A stretch of 64,000 nucleotides of DNA from Antricoccus suffuscus (GTDB lineage: Bacteria > Actinomycetota > Actinomycetes > Mycobacteriales > Antricoccaceae): the NCBI RefSeq assembly GCF_003003235.1, contig NZ_PVUE01000001.1, forward strand, positions 496,001 to 560,000. The letters are read 5' to 3'. The notes under the pieces are model-generated. The model was not told where the DNA came from. It searched no databases and worked only from the letters and a program-made list of their open reading frames with translations. The translations under genes and the position numbers were made by a program. Positions 42,906 through 52,113 of the stretch are shown here, in pieces; the first letter of the stretch is position 1, and the number at the start of each line of letters is the position of its first letter.

Positions 42906-43709
42906 ATGGCGAAAAGCACGGAGTTCGACTACGAAGGTCACGGCGGCAAGCTGGTCGCGCGGCGCTGGGACAACGACGAACCGCGATATGTCGCGCTGAT
43001 CAGCCATGGGTACGGCGAACACATCGGTCGCTACGAATATCTCGCCGATCGTCTCGTTGCAGACGGTGCGGCAGTGTACGGCGTGGACCATCTCGGCCAC
43101 GGCAAGAGTGAGGGCGAGCGGGTCCTGATTCCCGACTTCGAGAAGGTCGTGCATGACCTTCGGGAGCTCGAGACCACGGCCCGATCCGAGCATCCGCAGT
43201 TGCCGGTTGTCCTGATCGGGCATTCGATGGGCGGAATGATCGCGGCCCGCTACGCACAGCATTACGGCGCCGATCTCGAGTCCGTCGTACTGTCCGGGCC
43301 CGTGATCGGCGCGTGGGACACCGCCAAGGTGCTCCTGGCGATGGACGAAATTCCGGACGTACCGCTCGACCCCTCGGTCCTGTCGCGGGACCCGAGTGTC
43401 GGTACGGCGTACGCCGAGGATCCGCTCGTGTGGCACGGCGCCTTCAAGAAGCCGACGCTCGAGGCGTTTGACAAGACGGTGCGCGACATCAACGCCGCCG
43501 GGCCGATCGAAGGTGCACCGGTGCTTTGGCTGCACGGCACCGACGATCAGCTCGTGCCGTACGAGAAGGCCGCCGAAGGCTGGAAGCTGATCGCGCCGGA
43601 GCAGAGTGCGCAGAAGGCGTACGACGGGGCGCAGCACGAGATCTTCAACGAGACCAACAAGGACGAGGTCGTCGACGACGCGCTCGCGTTCATCAACAAA
43701 TACCGTTAA
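42906..43709 (+). CDS. Monoacylglycerol-lipase-like alpha/beta-hydrolase
   Basis: 267 residues. VALISHGYGEHIGRYEYLAD (oxyanion region), VYGVDHLGHGKSEG, the nucleophile elbow VLIGHSMGGMIAARYA (Ser), the acid in LWLHGTDDQLVPYEKAAEGW, and a terminal His in GAQHEIFNE form the serine_aminopeptid_S33/monoglyceride lipase triad. Length and order match the bacterial monoacylglycerol lipase family; a wax- or lysophospholipid role is equally possible. ATG 42906 (a GTG in frame at 42903). A hairpin 43722-43762 follows, between convergent genes. Confidence 0.9.
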   Translation: MAKSTEFDYEGHGGKLVARRWDNDEPRYVALISHGYGEHIGRYEYLADRLVADGAAVYGVDHLGHGKSEGERVLIPDFEKVVHDLRELETTARSEHPQLPVVLIGHSMGGMIAARYAQHYGADLESVVLSGPVIGAWDTAKVLLAMDEIPDVPLDPSVLSRDPSVGTAYAEDPLVWHGAFKKPTLEAFDKTVRDINAAGPIEGAPVLWLHGTDDQLVPYEKAAEGWKLIAPEQSAQKAYDGAQHEIFNETNKDEVVDDALAFINKYR

Positions 43710-43721
43710 ACGCTCTTCCTT

Positions 43722-43762
43722 GTCGCGGCAGATGAGGTGTGACCAGGGGAGTCTGCCGCGAC
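43722..43762. terminator. Bidirectional hairpin between the lipase-like gene and ndh
   Basis: GTCGCGGCAGA (43722-43732) and TCTGCCGCGAC (43752-43762): perfect 11-bp arms with 19-nt loop, 12 bp after the plus-strand stop and 40 bp before the minus-strand stop. Its placement suits a shared terminator; the loop is long and no U-tract is seen. Confidence 0.5.
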
Positions 43763-43802
43763 TGGGGGCGGAGGCGGCCGACGTACGCCGCCAGCAAAAG
43801 CG

Positions 43803-45095
43803 TCAGGCCGCTGATGTCCCGTCGTCGCGAAACTTCACCGGAGTGTCGCCGACGATGGCGTTGTGGTTGCGGTGCCAGAAGATGTACTTCGAGCCGAGAT
43901 TGACCATGGCAGCTAGCCGGTTGCGACCGCCTAATAGGTAGAACAAGTGGACCGCCATCCAGATGATCCATGCCGGGAAACCCTTGACCGGTGGTAGCCC
44001 TTTTGTCTGCAGTACGGCGGAACTGCGGCCGATCGTGGCCAGTGAGCCCTTGTCCCAGTAGCGAAATGCCGGGACCTGCTCGCCGGCGATTTTTGCGGCA
44101 ATGAGGCGGGCGACGTACTTGCCGCCTTGCATCGCCGGCTGCGCCAACTGCGGAAGCGCGCGGTCACCGTCCTCGACCGCGACATCGCCGACGGCGAACA
44201 CGTTGTCGAACCCTTGGACGCGCAGATGGTCGTCGATCTTGATCCGGTCGCCGCGGCCCTGCGGGACACCCCACGACTTGATCGACTCGTGCGTGGTTAC
44301 GCCGGATGCCCAGACCACGATTCCGGCCGGGATGAAGTTGCCGTCGCCATCGACGACCCCGTCCTTGCGCACTTCCTTGACCGAGGTGCCGAGGCGCAGG
44401 TCCACGCCGCGCTTCTCCAGCGAGCGTTTTGTGTATTTCTGCAGGCTCGGCACGAACGGTCCGAGCAGCGCGTCCTGCATCTCGATCAACGTCAGATGGG
44501 TTCGTTGCGGGTCGAGCTCGGGGTAGGTGACAGGCATGTCGTTATTGCGCAGTTCGGCGAGCGCGCCGGCCATCTCGACTCCCGTCGCTCCGCCGCCGAC
44601 GACGATGACTCGTAGGTCATCCTTCTGACCCCGGACGACCGCTTCCTCAAGCGTCGCGACGATCACGTCGCGCAGGGCGAGTGCCTGGGTGCGTGTGTAG
44701 AGGGGCATCGCGTGCTCGGCGGCGCCGGGTATTCCGAAGAAGTTGGCGGTGACCCCGGTCGCGAGGATGAGGTAGTCGTAGCGCTCGACATTGCCGTTGG
44801 TCAGGGTGATCGACTTCGTGTCGTGATCGATACCGGTAACCGTGCCGTTGACGAACCGCACGTTCTTCTGCCGCGAACGGATCGATCGCAAAAACCAGGT
44901 GATGTCGCCGGGGTTGAGCGCCATCGTCGCCACCTGGTAAAGCAGCGGCTGGAACGTCGAATACGTACGTCGGTCGATCAACGTCACGTCGACGTCGGCG
45001 CGTCGTAATGCGCGTACGGCGCTCAGCCCGCCGAACCCGCCGCCGATGACAACAACGTGCGGACGCTTGCTCGGAATCGTTTCGCGCTCAGCCAT
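43803..45095 (-). CDS. ndh: Type II NADH dehydrogenase
   Basis: 430 residues. FAD motif VVVIGGGFGGLSAVRALRRA, then TYSTFQPLLYQVATMALNPG (a typical NDH-2 quinone/FAD segment), NADH motif VIVVGGGATGVEMAGALAEL, VFAVGDVA, and the AQPAMQGGKYVARLI helix. The C-terminus has a hydrophobic amphipathic anchor, AWIIWMAVHLFYLLGGRNR. It oxidises NADH and reduces menaquinone at the inner face without proton pumping. Single gene, divergent from the methyltransferase at 45153. Length and domain order normal. Confidence 0.94.
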   Translation of the reverse strand: MAERETIPSKRPHVVVIGGGFGGLSAVRALRRADVDVTLIDRRTYSTFQPLLYQVATMALNPGDITWFLRSIRSRQKNVRFVNGTVTGIDHDTKSITLTNGNVERYDYLILATGVTANFFGIPGAAEHAMPLYTRTQALALRDVIVATLEEAVVRGQKDDLRVIVVGGGATGVEMAGALAELRNNDMPVTYPELDPQRTHLTLIEMQDALLGPFVPSLQKYTKRSLEKRGVDLRLGTSVKEVRKDGVVDGDGNFIPAGIVVWASGVTTHESIKSWGVPQGRGDRIKIDDHLRVQGFDNVFAVGDVAVEDGDRALPQLAQPAMQGGKYVARLIAAKIAGEQVPAFRYWDKGSLATIGRSSAVLQTKGLPPVKGFPAWIIWMAVHLFYLLGGRNRLAAMVNLGSKYIFWHRNHNAIVGDTPVKFRDDGTSAA

Positions 45096-45152
45096 GCACC
45101 CTGCTTACCATCATCGGCCCCCGGAGCGCGATAGTAGGAGAGAATCGGGGGC

Positions 45153-45758
45153 ATGGACGACGCGACGCCGAAGACCAGATTCGAAATCAGCCGCACCGGG
45201 GACAGCCTCGAGGACTACGCACAGCGGTTCATCGGCGGCTACGAATCGGGCGAGGACCTGTACGGCGAAGCCCGGTTTGTCGACGCGATGGCGAAGCGTG
45301 GCTCGCGGGTCCTCGACGCGGGTTGCGGCACCGGGCGGATGGCCGGTCAGCTCTCGAAGCTCGGTCATGATGCGATAGGGGTGGACCGCAGCGCCCGGCT
45401 TCTGGAGGTTGCGCGGAAGTACTTCGCGGACACGACGTACGTCGAAGCGGACCTGCTGACCGTCAGCGGCCAGGAACTCGGCGGCGGGAAGTTTGACATC
45501 ATCGCGGCCGCCGGCAACGTCGTACCGTGCCTGGCACCGGACACCGAACGCGACGTGCTCGCCAACCTCGTCTCGCTGTTGGTCCCGGACGGCCGGCTCG
45601 TGCTCGGTTTCAAGACCGATCGCGAATACTCATTGGCTCAGCTCGATGCGGACAGCCACGCGCTCAGTCTGACGGAGGTGGCGCGATTCAGCGATTGGCA
45701 ACTGGGCAAGTGGTACGACGAGTCCGGCTGGATCAGCGTCATTCTGCAAGCAGGCTAG
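45153..45758 (+). CDS. Class I SAM-dependent methyltransferase
   Basis: 201 residues. RVLDAGCGTGRMAGQLSKLG (motif I), IGVDRSARLLEVARKYF (motif II) and a LVPDGRLVLGFKTDRE strand (motif IV/V region). N-terminal segment DYAQRFIGGYESGEDLYGEA is common in small actinobacterial methyltransferases of unknown target. It lies 24 bp before the Ecm4/YqjG-type gene and is probably co-transcribed with it; the functional link is unknown. ATG 45153. Confidence 0.87.
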   Translation: MDDATPKTRFEISRTGDSLEDYAQRFIGGYESGEDLYGEARFVDAMAKRGSRVLDAGCGTGRMAGQLSKLGHDAIGVDRSARLLEVARKYFADTTYVEADLLTVSGQELGGGKFDIIAAAGNVVPCLAPDTERDVLANLVSLLVPDGRLVLGFKTDREYSLAQLDADSHALSLTEVARFSDWQLGKWYDESGWISVILQAG

Positions 45759-45782
45759 GCGTTGGAACATGGAGGGAACACC

Positions 45783-46862
45783 ATGAGCGACACCAAAGAG
45801 TTCAAGCGGGACAGCAACTACATCAGCGACCGGATTACGGTCGACGGTCGGGACGGATGGCCGGTCGAGCCAGGTCGCTACCGGCTGGTCGTCGCGCGCG
45901 CCTGCCCCTGGGCCAATCGCGCGGTGATGGTACGTCGACTGCTCGGGCTCGAAAACGTGATCAGCATGGGCATGTGCGGGCCGACCCACGACGAGCGGAG
46001 CTGGACGTTCGACCTCGACCCAGGCGGCAAAGACCCGGTCCTCGGCATCGAACGGTTGCAGCAGGCGTTCTTCGCCCGCGACCCTGACTACCCGCGTGGG
46101 ATCACGGTCCCGGCCATGGTCGACGTACCCACCGGCAAGGTCGTGACCAACGACTTCGCGCAGATGACGCTCGACTTCGGCTCGGAATGGCGTGAGTTCC
46201 AGCGGAAGGGGGCGCCCGACCTCTATCCCGAGGCGCTGCGCGCCGAGATGGACGAGGTGATGCAGCGGGTCTTCACCGAGGTCAACAACGGCGTCTACCG
46301 CTGCGGTTTCGCTGGCTCGCAGGACGCGTACGAAGCGGCGTACGACCGGCTGTTCGACACGCTGGAGTGGCTCGAAAAGCGCCTCGCGACCCGGCGCTAC
46401 CTGATGGGCGAGTCGATCACCGAGGCCGACGTACGGCTATGGTCGACGCTCGCCCGGTTCGATGCGGTCTATCACGGGCACTTCAAGTGCAACCGCCAGA
46501 AACTCACCGAGATGCCGGTCCTCTGGGCCTACGCCCGCGACTTGTTCCAGACGCCCGGCTTCGGCGACACGATCGACTTCCCGCAGATCAAAGAGCACTA
46601 CTACGTCGTACACACCAACGTGAACCCGACGCAGATCATCCCGAAAGGCCCCGACCTCGCCGGCTGGATCACGCCACATGGGCGCGAGTCGCTTGGCGGG
46701 CGACCGTTCGGGGACGGTACGCCGCCCGGCCCGGTCCCCGAGGGCGAGCGAGTTCCCGCCGACCACACCCCGCTGACCAACGGATCGGCGGCGAACGCGC
46801 AGCCGGTCGCCTCCTTCGTCACCAATCCGGACGGTTCCACTCGGCCGTGGGACGGCAGCTGA
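45783..46862 (+). CDS. Glutathionyl-/mycothiolyl-hydroquinone-reductase-like protein (YqjG/Ecm4 family)
   Basis: 359 residues. N-terminal thioredoxin-like domain with the active Cys41 in ARACPWANRAVM, ITVPAMVDVPTGKVVTNDFA, and an omega-class GST-like helical domain ending ITEADVRLWSTLARFDAVYH. In E. coli and fungi this family reduces glutathionyl-hydroquinones; actinobacteria lack glutathione and use mycothiol, so the thiol is probably mycothiol (inference). Residues about 290-359 are a Pro/Gly-rich tail. The start is ATG 45783 with GGAGGG just upstream. Likely in operon with the methyltransferase 24 bp earlier. Short tandem repeats follow the stop. Confidence 0.88.
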   Translation: MSDTKEFKRDSNYISDRITVDGRDGWPVEPGRYRLVVARACPWANRAVMVRRLLGLENVISMGMCGPTHDERSWTFDLDPGGKDPVLGIERLQQAFFARDPDYPRGITVPAMVDVPTGKVVTNDFAQMTLDFGSEWREFQRKGAPDLYPEALRAEMDEVMQRVFTEVNNGVYRCGFAGSQDAYEAAYDRLFDTLEWLEKRLATRRYLMGESITEADVRLWSTLARFDAVYHGHFKCNRQKLTEMPVLWAYARDLFQTPGFGDTIDFPQIKEHYYVVHTNVNPTQIIPKGPDLAGWITPHGRESLGGRPFGDGTPPGPVPEGERVPADHTPLTNGSAANAQPVASFVTNPDGSTRPWDGS

Positions 46863-46871
46863 CCGGCGTGG

Positions 46872-46923
46872 CGCCGTACCTAAACACCGCCGTACTTAAA
46901 TAAACACCGCCGTACCTAAATAA
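46872..46923 (+). repeat. Three tandem CGCCGTAC-TAAA units
   Basis: CGCCGTACCTAAA at 46872, then CGCCGTACTTAAATAAACAC about 20 bp later and CGCCGTACCTAAATAA ending near 46923. It starts 10 bp after the reductase stop and lies upstream of drrA. The ACCGCCGTACC core is shared with the 17-bp repeats at 52114-52181. Confidence 0.75.
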
Positions 46924-47032
46924 GGTCGTCCGAATCGGCGACTATCGCGACCACTACGTATGGCCTCCCGCCGAAATCGCGTGAAACCGGCGCGAGGGTG
47001 CGGTGAAACCGGCGGCGGGCACTCTCAGTGTC

Positions 47033-48103
47033 ATGACTACAGACACCATGACCCCGCTGCCCGCCGTGACCCGGCCGGGGACCGAGACCGCCGTTCTCAC
47101 TGAGGGCCTCGTCAAGACTTTCGGCGACAACCGCGCGGTCGACCACATCGACCTGCAGGTAAATGCCGGCGAGATCTTCGGCGTCCTCGGACCCAACGGC
47201 GCAGGCAAGACCACCGTGCTGAGCATGCTCGCGACCCTGCTCAAGATTGACAGCGGCAAGGCCGAGATCTTCGGCGTCGACGTACGCCGCCAGCCCCATG
47301 TCGTGCGTCAGCTCGTCGGAGTGACCGGGCAGTATGCCTCGGTCGACGAAAACCTCACCGCGATCGAGAACCTCTGGATGTTCGGGCGGCTGCAAGGCCT
47401 CAGCTCGGCAGCGTCGCGTCGTACGGCGAACGAGCTGCTCGGCCAGTTCGGACTCGAAGAGGCGGCCAAGCGGCCGATCTCGCAGTTCTCCGGTGGCATG
47501 CGCCGCCGTCTCGACCTCGCGGCCAGCCTCATCACCCGGCCACCGCTGATCTTCCTCGACGAGCCGACAACCGGACTCGACCCTCGCACCCGCGGGCAGA
47601 TGTGGGTCACCATCCGTGAGCTCGTGAAAGGCGGCTCCACGGTCCTGCTGACGACGCAGTACCTCGACGAGGCCGACCAGCTCGCCGGGCGGATCGCGGT
47701 GATCGACAAGGGTAAGAAGGTCGCCGAGGGCACCCCCGACGAACTCAAGACCTCGGTCGGCTCCTCGACGTTGCAGGTGGTGCTCTCTAACCCTGACGAG
47801 ATCGCCGCCGCGATGGACCTCGTACGTCGGCTACTTAGCGAAGACCCCGTACTTAGTCCCGAAAACGCGCGCATCAACGTCGCTCTCGACAACGCCGACC
47901 AAGCGGCCGACGTACTCATCGGGCTGCGCAGCTCCAACATTTCGATCGCGTCGGTCAACGTGCAGAAACCCAGCCTCGACGAGGTGTTCCTTGCGCTGAC
48001 CGGTCACGACACCGCCGAGCCCACAGACGCCGGCAGCACCGTCGCCGATAACACCGGCTCCCATAACGCCGGCTCCCATAACACCCAGGAGGTGAACCGA
48101 TGA
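47033..48103 (+). CDS. drrA: Daunorubicin-resistance-type ABC exporter, ATP-binding subunit
   Basis: 356 residues. ABC core: Walker A GVLGPNGAGKTTV, Q-loop region, signature FSGGMRRRLDLA, Walker B LIFLDEPTTGLD, and TTQYLDEADQLAGRIAVIDK. The C-terminal ~90 residues (about 250-330) are the DrrA-type regulatory domain, ending with VQKPSLDEVFLALTGH; a Thr/Asn/His-rich tail follows. DrrA proteins power drug or lipid export with DrrB. Start taken as ATG 47033 (MTTDTMTPL); no strong RBS. Overlaps drrB by 4 bp (ATGA). Confidence 0.9.
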   Translation: MTTDTMTPLPAVTRPGTETAVLTEGLVKTFGDNRAVDHIDLQVNAGEIFGVLGPNGAGKTTVLSMLATLLKIDSGKAEIFGVDVRRQPHVVRQLVGVTGQYASVDENLTAIENLWMFGRLQGLSSAASRRTANELLGQFGLEEAAKRPISQFSGGMRRRLDLAASLITRPPLIFLDEPTTGLDPRTRGQMWVTIRELVKGGSTVLLTTQYLDEADQLAGRIAVIDKGKKVAEGTPDELKTSVGSSTLQVVLSNPDEIAAAMDLVRRLLSEDPVLSPENARINVALDNADQAADVLIGLRSSNISIASVNVQKPSLDEVFLALTGHDTAEPTDAGSTVADNTGSHNAGSHNTQEVNR

Positions 48104-48933
48104 CTACCCTCATCGCCGAACCAACCGCGACGGTCGCGATCGACCGCGTCGCCCAAACCAAACCCCATGTCACACTGCGCGAGACGTTCAGCCAAATAAT
48201 GACCATGGCCTGGCGGGCCACGAAGAAGATGCGCCGCAACCCGGAGCAGTTCTTCGACGTCACCGTCCAGCCGCTGCTGTTTACCGCGATGTTCGCCTAC
48301 ATCTTCGGTGGCGCGATCAGTGGTGACGTGCAGAGCTACCTGCCGCTGATCATCCCGGGCATCCTCGCGCAGACCGCGCTCACCTCGTCCATGGCCACCG
48401 GCGTACAACTACGCGAGGACATGGACAAGGGAGTCTTCGACCGGTTCAAGTCACTGCCGATCGCGCGGATAGCGCCGCTGGCCGGGCCGATGGTCGCGGA
48501 CCTGCTGCGCTACGCGCTCGCGACCACGCTCACTTTCGTGATGGGCTTCATCATGGGTTATCGCCCCGGCGGCGGCGTGCTCGGCGTCCTCGCCGGCGGT
48601 CTGCTGGTCGTCATCACCGGCTGGTCGCTCGCCTGGGTCTTCACCTGGGTCGGCACGATCGCCCGCTCCGCCCAAAGCGTCCAGGGCATCTCGATGATGA
48701 TCATGTTCCCGCTGACGTTCCTGTCCAACGCGTTCGTGCCAGTGAGCTCGCTGCCTGGTTGGCTGGCCGCCTTCGTCAAGGTCAACCCCGTCTCGCACGT
48801 CGTAACTGCCGTGCGCGACTTGGCCAACACCGGCACCGTGACCGGTCAGGTTGGGTGGGCATTGGTGGGATGCGCTGCGATGGTGGCGATCTTCGCGCCG
48901 CTGTCCTTGCGTAGCTATCAGCGCAAGATGTAG
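48100..48933 (+). CDS. drrB: Daunorubicin-resistance-type ABC exporter, membrane subunit
   Basis: 277 residues, six hydrophobic helices. RETFSQIMTMAWRATKKMRR followed by NPEQFFDVTVQPLLFTAMFA, YLPLIIPGILAQTALTSSMA and a mid-chain VFDRFKSLPIARIAPLAG are the DrrB/ABC-2 motifs. The C-terminus has FVPVSSLPGWLAAFVKVNPV and SHVVTAVRDL. Together with DrrA it should export a hydrophobic compound. Overlaps drrA by 4 bp and ends one base before the convergent SARP regulator stop, so there is no room for a terminator between them. Confidence 0.93.
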   Translation: MTTLIAEPTATVAIDRVAQTKPHVTLRETFSQIMTMAWRATKKMRRNPEQFFDVTVQPLLFTAMFAYIFGGAISGDVQSYLPLIIPGILAQTALTSSMATGVQLREDMDKGVFDRFKSLPIARIAPLAGPMVADLLRYALATTLTFVMGFIMGYRPGGGVLGVLAGGLLVVITGWSLAWVFTWVGTIARSAQSVQGISMMIMFPLTFLSNAFVPVSSLPGWLAAFVKVNPVSHVVTAVRDLANTGTVTGQVGWALVGCAAMVAIFAPLSLRSYQRKM

Positions 48934-48934
48934 C

Positions 48935-51900
48935 TCAGCCGAGCAGTTTCGTGAGGAACTGCTGCGCCTCCCCGCGCAGGTCGGCGCCGCGGCGATCGCC
49001 GTACTCCTCCTGCAACTTATCCAGCAACCCCGGTGCGATTCTTTCGGCCGGGGTTGCGGCGTTGTCCCATGCCATCGTGGGGGTCAGCCTGCTGTAACCG
49101 AAGCGGTCGGCGAGCACGATCAGGCGGATCGCGTCGGGTGCCGGCAGCGCGTCGCGCAAGAGTCCCCACAGACCGATCGCGAACAGCACCAGTCCCGTGA
49201 CCGGGTAGTCAAGGAAGTTGCGTGGCGGATCCAGTTCGCTGTTTATGGCGAGGGGTGCCTTTGATCGCAATAGGTTCCAAAGGTCGGCGCCATCTTCGCC
49301 GGTGCCGTACAGCGCGTACGCCGCAAGACCGGCCGACTCCGCGAACAGCAGCCACGGCTCCTGGCCGCTGGGCTCCTCCAGCCCGGGAAACCGCAGTTGG
49401 CGGGACTGCGCGATGTTGGCACGGTGCAGCTCGAGCCCGGCCTCAGAGTTGCCGCGAAGCAGCGCGAGCTCGGCCTGGCCGATAGTGACCGGAAGGTTGC
49501 CGCCGAAACCGACCTTCGACCAATCGATGCGGGTCACCTCGTCGTACATCCGCTCGGCCTCGTCGTACTCGCCGTTTAGCATGGCCGCGACGGCGAGTAT
49601 GGAGCGGCATTGAACCGCATCGTCCATGCTGCCCAGCCGATCGAGCACCGGAACGGCGAGTCGCGCGTGGCTCGCGGCCTCATCAAATTGCCCGAGCTGC
49701 GAGTGCCACTGCGCGAGCTGGGTACGCAAGATCGCCCGCCCCCATGGCCCGTCCTCGTCGCGGCGCAGCGCCAGCGCGCGCGTCGCCGCGTCAACAGCGC
49801 CTCGCGCGTCGCCGGCGTTCTCGAGAGTGTGTCCCAGGTAGAGCAGGGCCTGGATCGCGACGTGCCGGTCCGGGTCGTCGCACATCCGGACGATCTGGGC
49901 GAGAGACTCCGCGTGATCACCGGCGGCGGTTAGGGCGAGCACGACCTTGACTACGCCGGCGATCATCGGTGTCGAACCGGGGCCGATCCTTTCCAGTGCC
50001 ATGCGGGTGATATCAGCGGGCCGCGGATGCCCGATGAACGAGTTGGTCAGGACCAGGCTCATCGCGACTCGTGCATGGTCGGCGAGCTCCGGCGGCGGCA
50101 TCCAGCCATCCACGGCGGCCTCGACGGCATCGATCAGCGCGATCACCCTGCTGTGCTCGCCGCCGATCGACCAGAATCCGCCGAGCGCCGCAAGCAGCAC
50201 GATCATCGTGTCGGTGCCGGCCTCGGCCAGGGTACGTCGCAGCACGTCCGCGAGGTTGGTCTCCTCGGCCCGGATGGCGTCCATCGCGGCGAGCTGATGC
50301 GGACCGTGCACCTTGAGAGCCCAGCGGCCGGCGTACTCGCGGGCCCACGCCTGCAGCGCCAGCGCGGCGGCGGCGTCCTCACCCGCGTCGATGAGCTGCA
50401 TGCGGCCGAATTCGCGCACCGTCTCGAGCATCCGGTAGCGCACACTGGCCCCCGCGTCGCTGACGGTAAGCAGTGATTGGTCGACGAGGTTCTGCACCGC
50501 ATCGAACGCGTCGGTACCGAACACCGTCTCGGCGGACTCGAGGGTGAACCCGTCATGGAAGATCGCGAGCCAGCGTAAGGCGCGGCGCTCGTGCTCGGCC
50601 AGTAGATTCCACGACCAGTCGATGACGGCGATGAGCGTCTGGTGTCGGTCCGGCGCCGTACGGTCCCCGCCGCGCAGCAACGCGAACCTGTTTTCTAGGC
50701 GCCGATTGATGTCGCGCACCGACATGACGCGCACCTTCGCGGCGGCCAGCTCGATGGCGAGCGGAAGACCGTCGAGTCGGCTGACGATATCGGCGGCCGC
50801 CACCTCGTCGATCTCGACGTTGGGGCGGGCCGAGGTCGCGCGCTGGGTGAACAGGTCGATCCCGTCGGAGACACTCAACTGACTGAGCGTGTAGATCCGC
50901 TCGGCGGCGATGTTGAGCGGCGCGCGGGTGGTGGTCACGACCCGTAGCCCGCGTGCGTTGGCGACGAGGAACGCGACGAGGTCGGCGACCGCGCTGACGA
51001 CGTGCTCGCAGTTGTCGAGGATGAGCAGTGTCGGCGCGGCGTCGAGGTGTTGCGCGATCCGGGCTCGTACGTCGGCGCGCTGCTCTGCGGTAAGCACCCG
51101 CCGACCGCTGACGGAGTCGCGCACTCCGAGGGCCGAGCCCACCTCGCCGACGACGTCCTCCGGCGCCGAAACGCCGACAAGCTCGACGAAATGCACGATC
51201 GACTGCTCGGAATCGCGTCCGACGACGTGCGCCAGTCGGGTCTTGCCGAGTCCGCCGGCACCCACGATGGAGACGACCCTGGACGTGTGAAGCATGGCGC
51301 GTATCGCCCGTACGTCGTCATCGCGACCGATCAGCGAGTTGATGTCGTACTGAAGGCCATCGCGGACAGGGCGGTCGGCGGCCAGCAATTCGCCGTACAG
51401 ACGCTGGAGCGCGACGCTCGGGTCGGTGCCGAGCCGTTCGGCGAGCGCGACCCGGTACGTTTCGTAGCGGTCGAGTGCCGAAGATGGCCCGCGTACGGCG
51501 GATTCGCTGCGCAGCAGGCATTCGAGGAGCGCCTCGTCTTGAGGGTGATCGAGTACGGCGCTTTCGAGCACGCCTATCGCGGCCGGGTGATCACCGCTTC
51601 GGCTCAGCGCCATCCCGAGCAGAACCTTCGCTTCCGCGGCGCGGGCGCTCGCGCCGCTGCGCAGGTCGGCGAGATGCCCCGAACCGATCGGGTGCCCGTC
51701 GACGAGACGGATTGCTTCCTGTGCCGCATCCCGGGCCTTGTTGGGGTCGCCGTCCGAGAGGCGTTTGCGGGCATCAGAAACGAGATCGTTGAGGAGGAAC
51801 ACGTCGACCTGGTCGCGGGGGAGCGCCAATCGGTAGCCATTCGACGTACGCGAGATGATTTCGTGAGCGGTGGCGCCTCTGGTCCGCGAGACGACGACCT

Positions 51901-52081
51901 GCAGTGCCTTCGTCGGGTTAGCCGGCCGCGCTTCCGGCCACAGCGTGTTGATCAGGTAGTCGTCAGTGGCGCCGTCGTGCGGATGCATGGCAAGGATGGC
52001 GAGCAGCGACTGCGGACGTTCGCCGACCAGAGGGGCGCCGCGCCAGGTGACGCCATCGAGGAGGGTGAGGGTGATCGGCAC
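48935..52081 (-). CDS. AfsR/SARP-family transcriptional regulator with NB-ARC and TPR domains
   Basis: 1,048 residues. Winged-helix DNA-binding domain (about 1-90, with LLAILAMHPHDGATDDYLIN and LWPE), bacterial activator domain (about 95-240, with ALDRYETYRVALAERLGTDP), then a STAND NTPase (about 245-560): P-loop GAGGLGKT at 274-281, Walker B LLILDNCEHV, GLPLAIELAA. The C-terminal ~450 residues are TPR-like. SARP regulators activate secondary-metabolite or export genes by binding direct repeats; the convergent drrAB pair is the obvious neighbour, though no biosynthetic genes are here. ATG 52081; 17-bp tandem repeats and a GCACATTTGT pair lie upstream and may be its control region. Confidence 0.93.
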   Translation of the reverse strand: MPITLTLLDGVTWRGAPLVGERPQSLLAILAMHPHDGATDDYLINTLWPEARPANPTKALQVVVSRTRGATAHEIISRTSNGYRLALPRDQVDVFLLNDLVSDARKRLSDGDPNKARDAAQEAIRLVDGHPIGSGHLADLRSGASARAAEAKVLLGMALSRSGDHPAAIGVLESAVLDHPQDEALLECLLRSESAVRGPSSALDRYETYRVALAERLGTDPSVALQRLYGELLAADRPVRDGLQYDINSLIGRDDDVRAIRAMLHTSRVVSIVGAGGLGKTRLAHVVGRDSEQSIVHFVELVGVSAPEDVVGEVGSALGVRDSVSGRRVLTAEQRADVRARIAQHLDAAPTLLILDNCEHVVSAVADLVAFLVANARGLRVVTTTRAPLNIAAERIYTLSQLSVSDGIDLFTQRATSARPNVEIDEVAAADIVSRLDGLPLAIELAAAKVRVMSVRDINRRLENRFALLRGGDRTAPDRHQTLIAVIDWSWNLLAEHERRALRWLAIFHDGFTLESAETVFGTDAFDAVQNLVDQSLLTVSDAGASVRYRMLETVREFGRMQLIDAGEDAAAALALQAWAREYAGRWALKVHGPHQLAAMDAIRAEETNLADVLRRTLAEAGTDTMIVLLAALGGFWSIGGEHSRVIALIDAVEAAVDGWMPPPELADHARVAMSLVLTNSFIGHPRPADITRMALERIGPGSTPMIAGVVKVVLALTAAGDHAESLAQIVRMCDDPDRHVAIQALLYLGHTLENAGDARGAVDAATRALALRRDEDGPWGRAILRTQLAQWHSQLGQFDEAASHARLAVPVLDRLGSMDDAVQCRSILAVAAMLNGEYDEAERMYDEVTRIDWSKVGFGGNLPVTIGQAELALLRGNSEAGLELHRANIAQSRQLRFPGLEEPSGQEPWLLFAESAGLAAYALYGTGEDGADLWNLLRSKAPLAINSELDPPRNFLDYPVTGLVLFAIGLWGLLRDALPAPDAIRLIVLADRFGYSRLTPTMAWDNAATPAERIAPGLLDKLQEEYGDRRGADLRGEAQQFLTKLLG

Positions 52082-52113
52082 CGGTCCAGAGTACGGCGTA
52101 TTCGCCGATCAAC

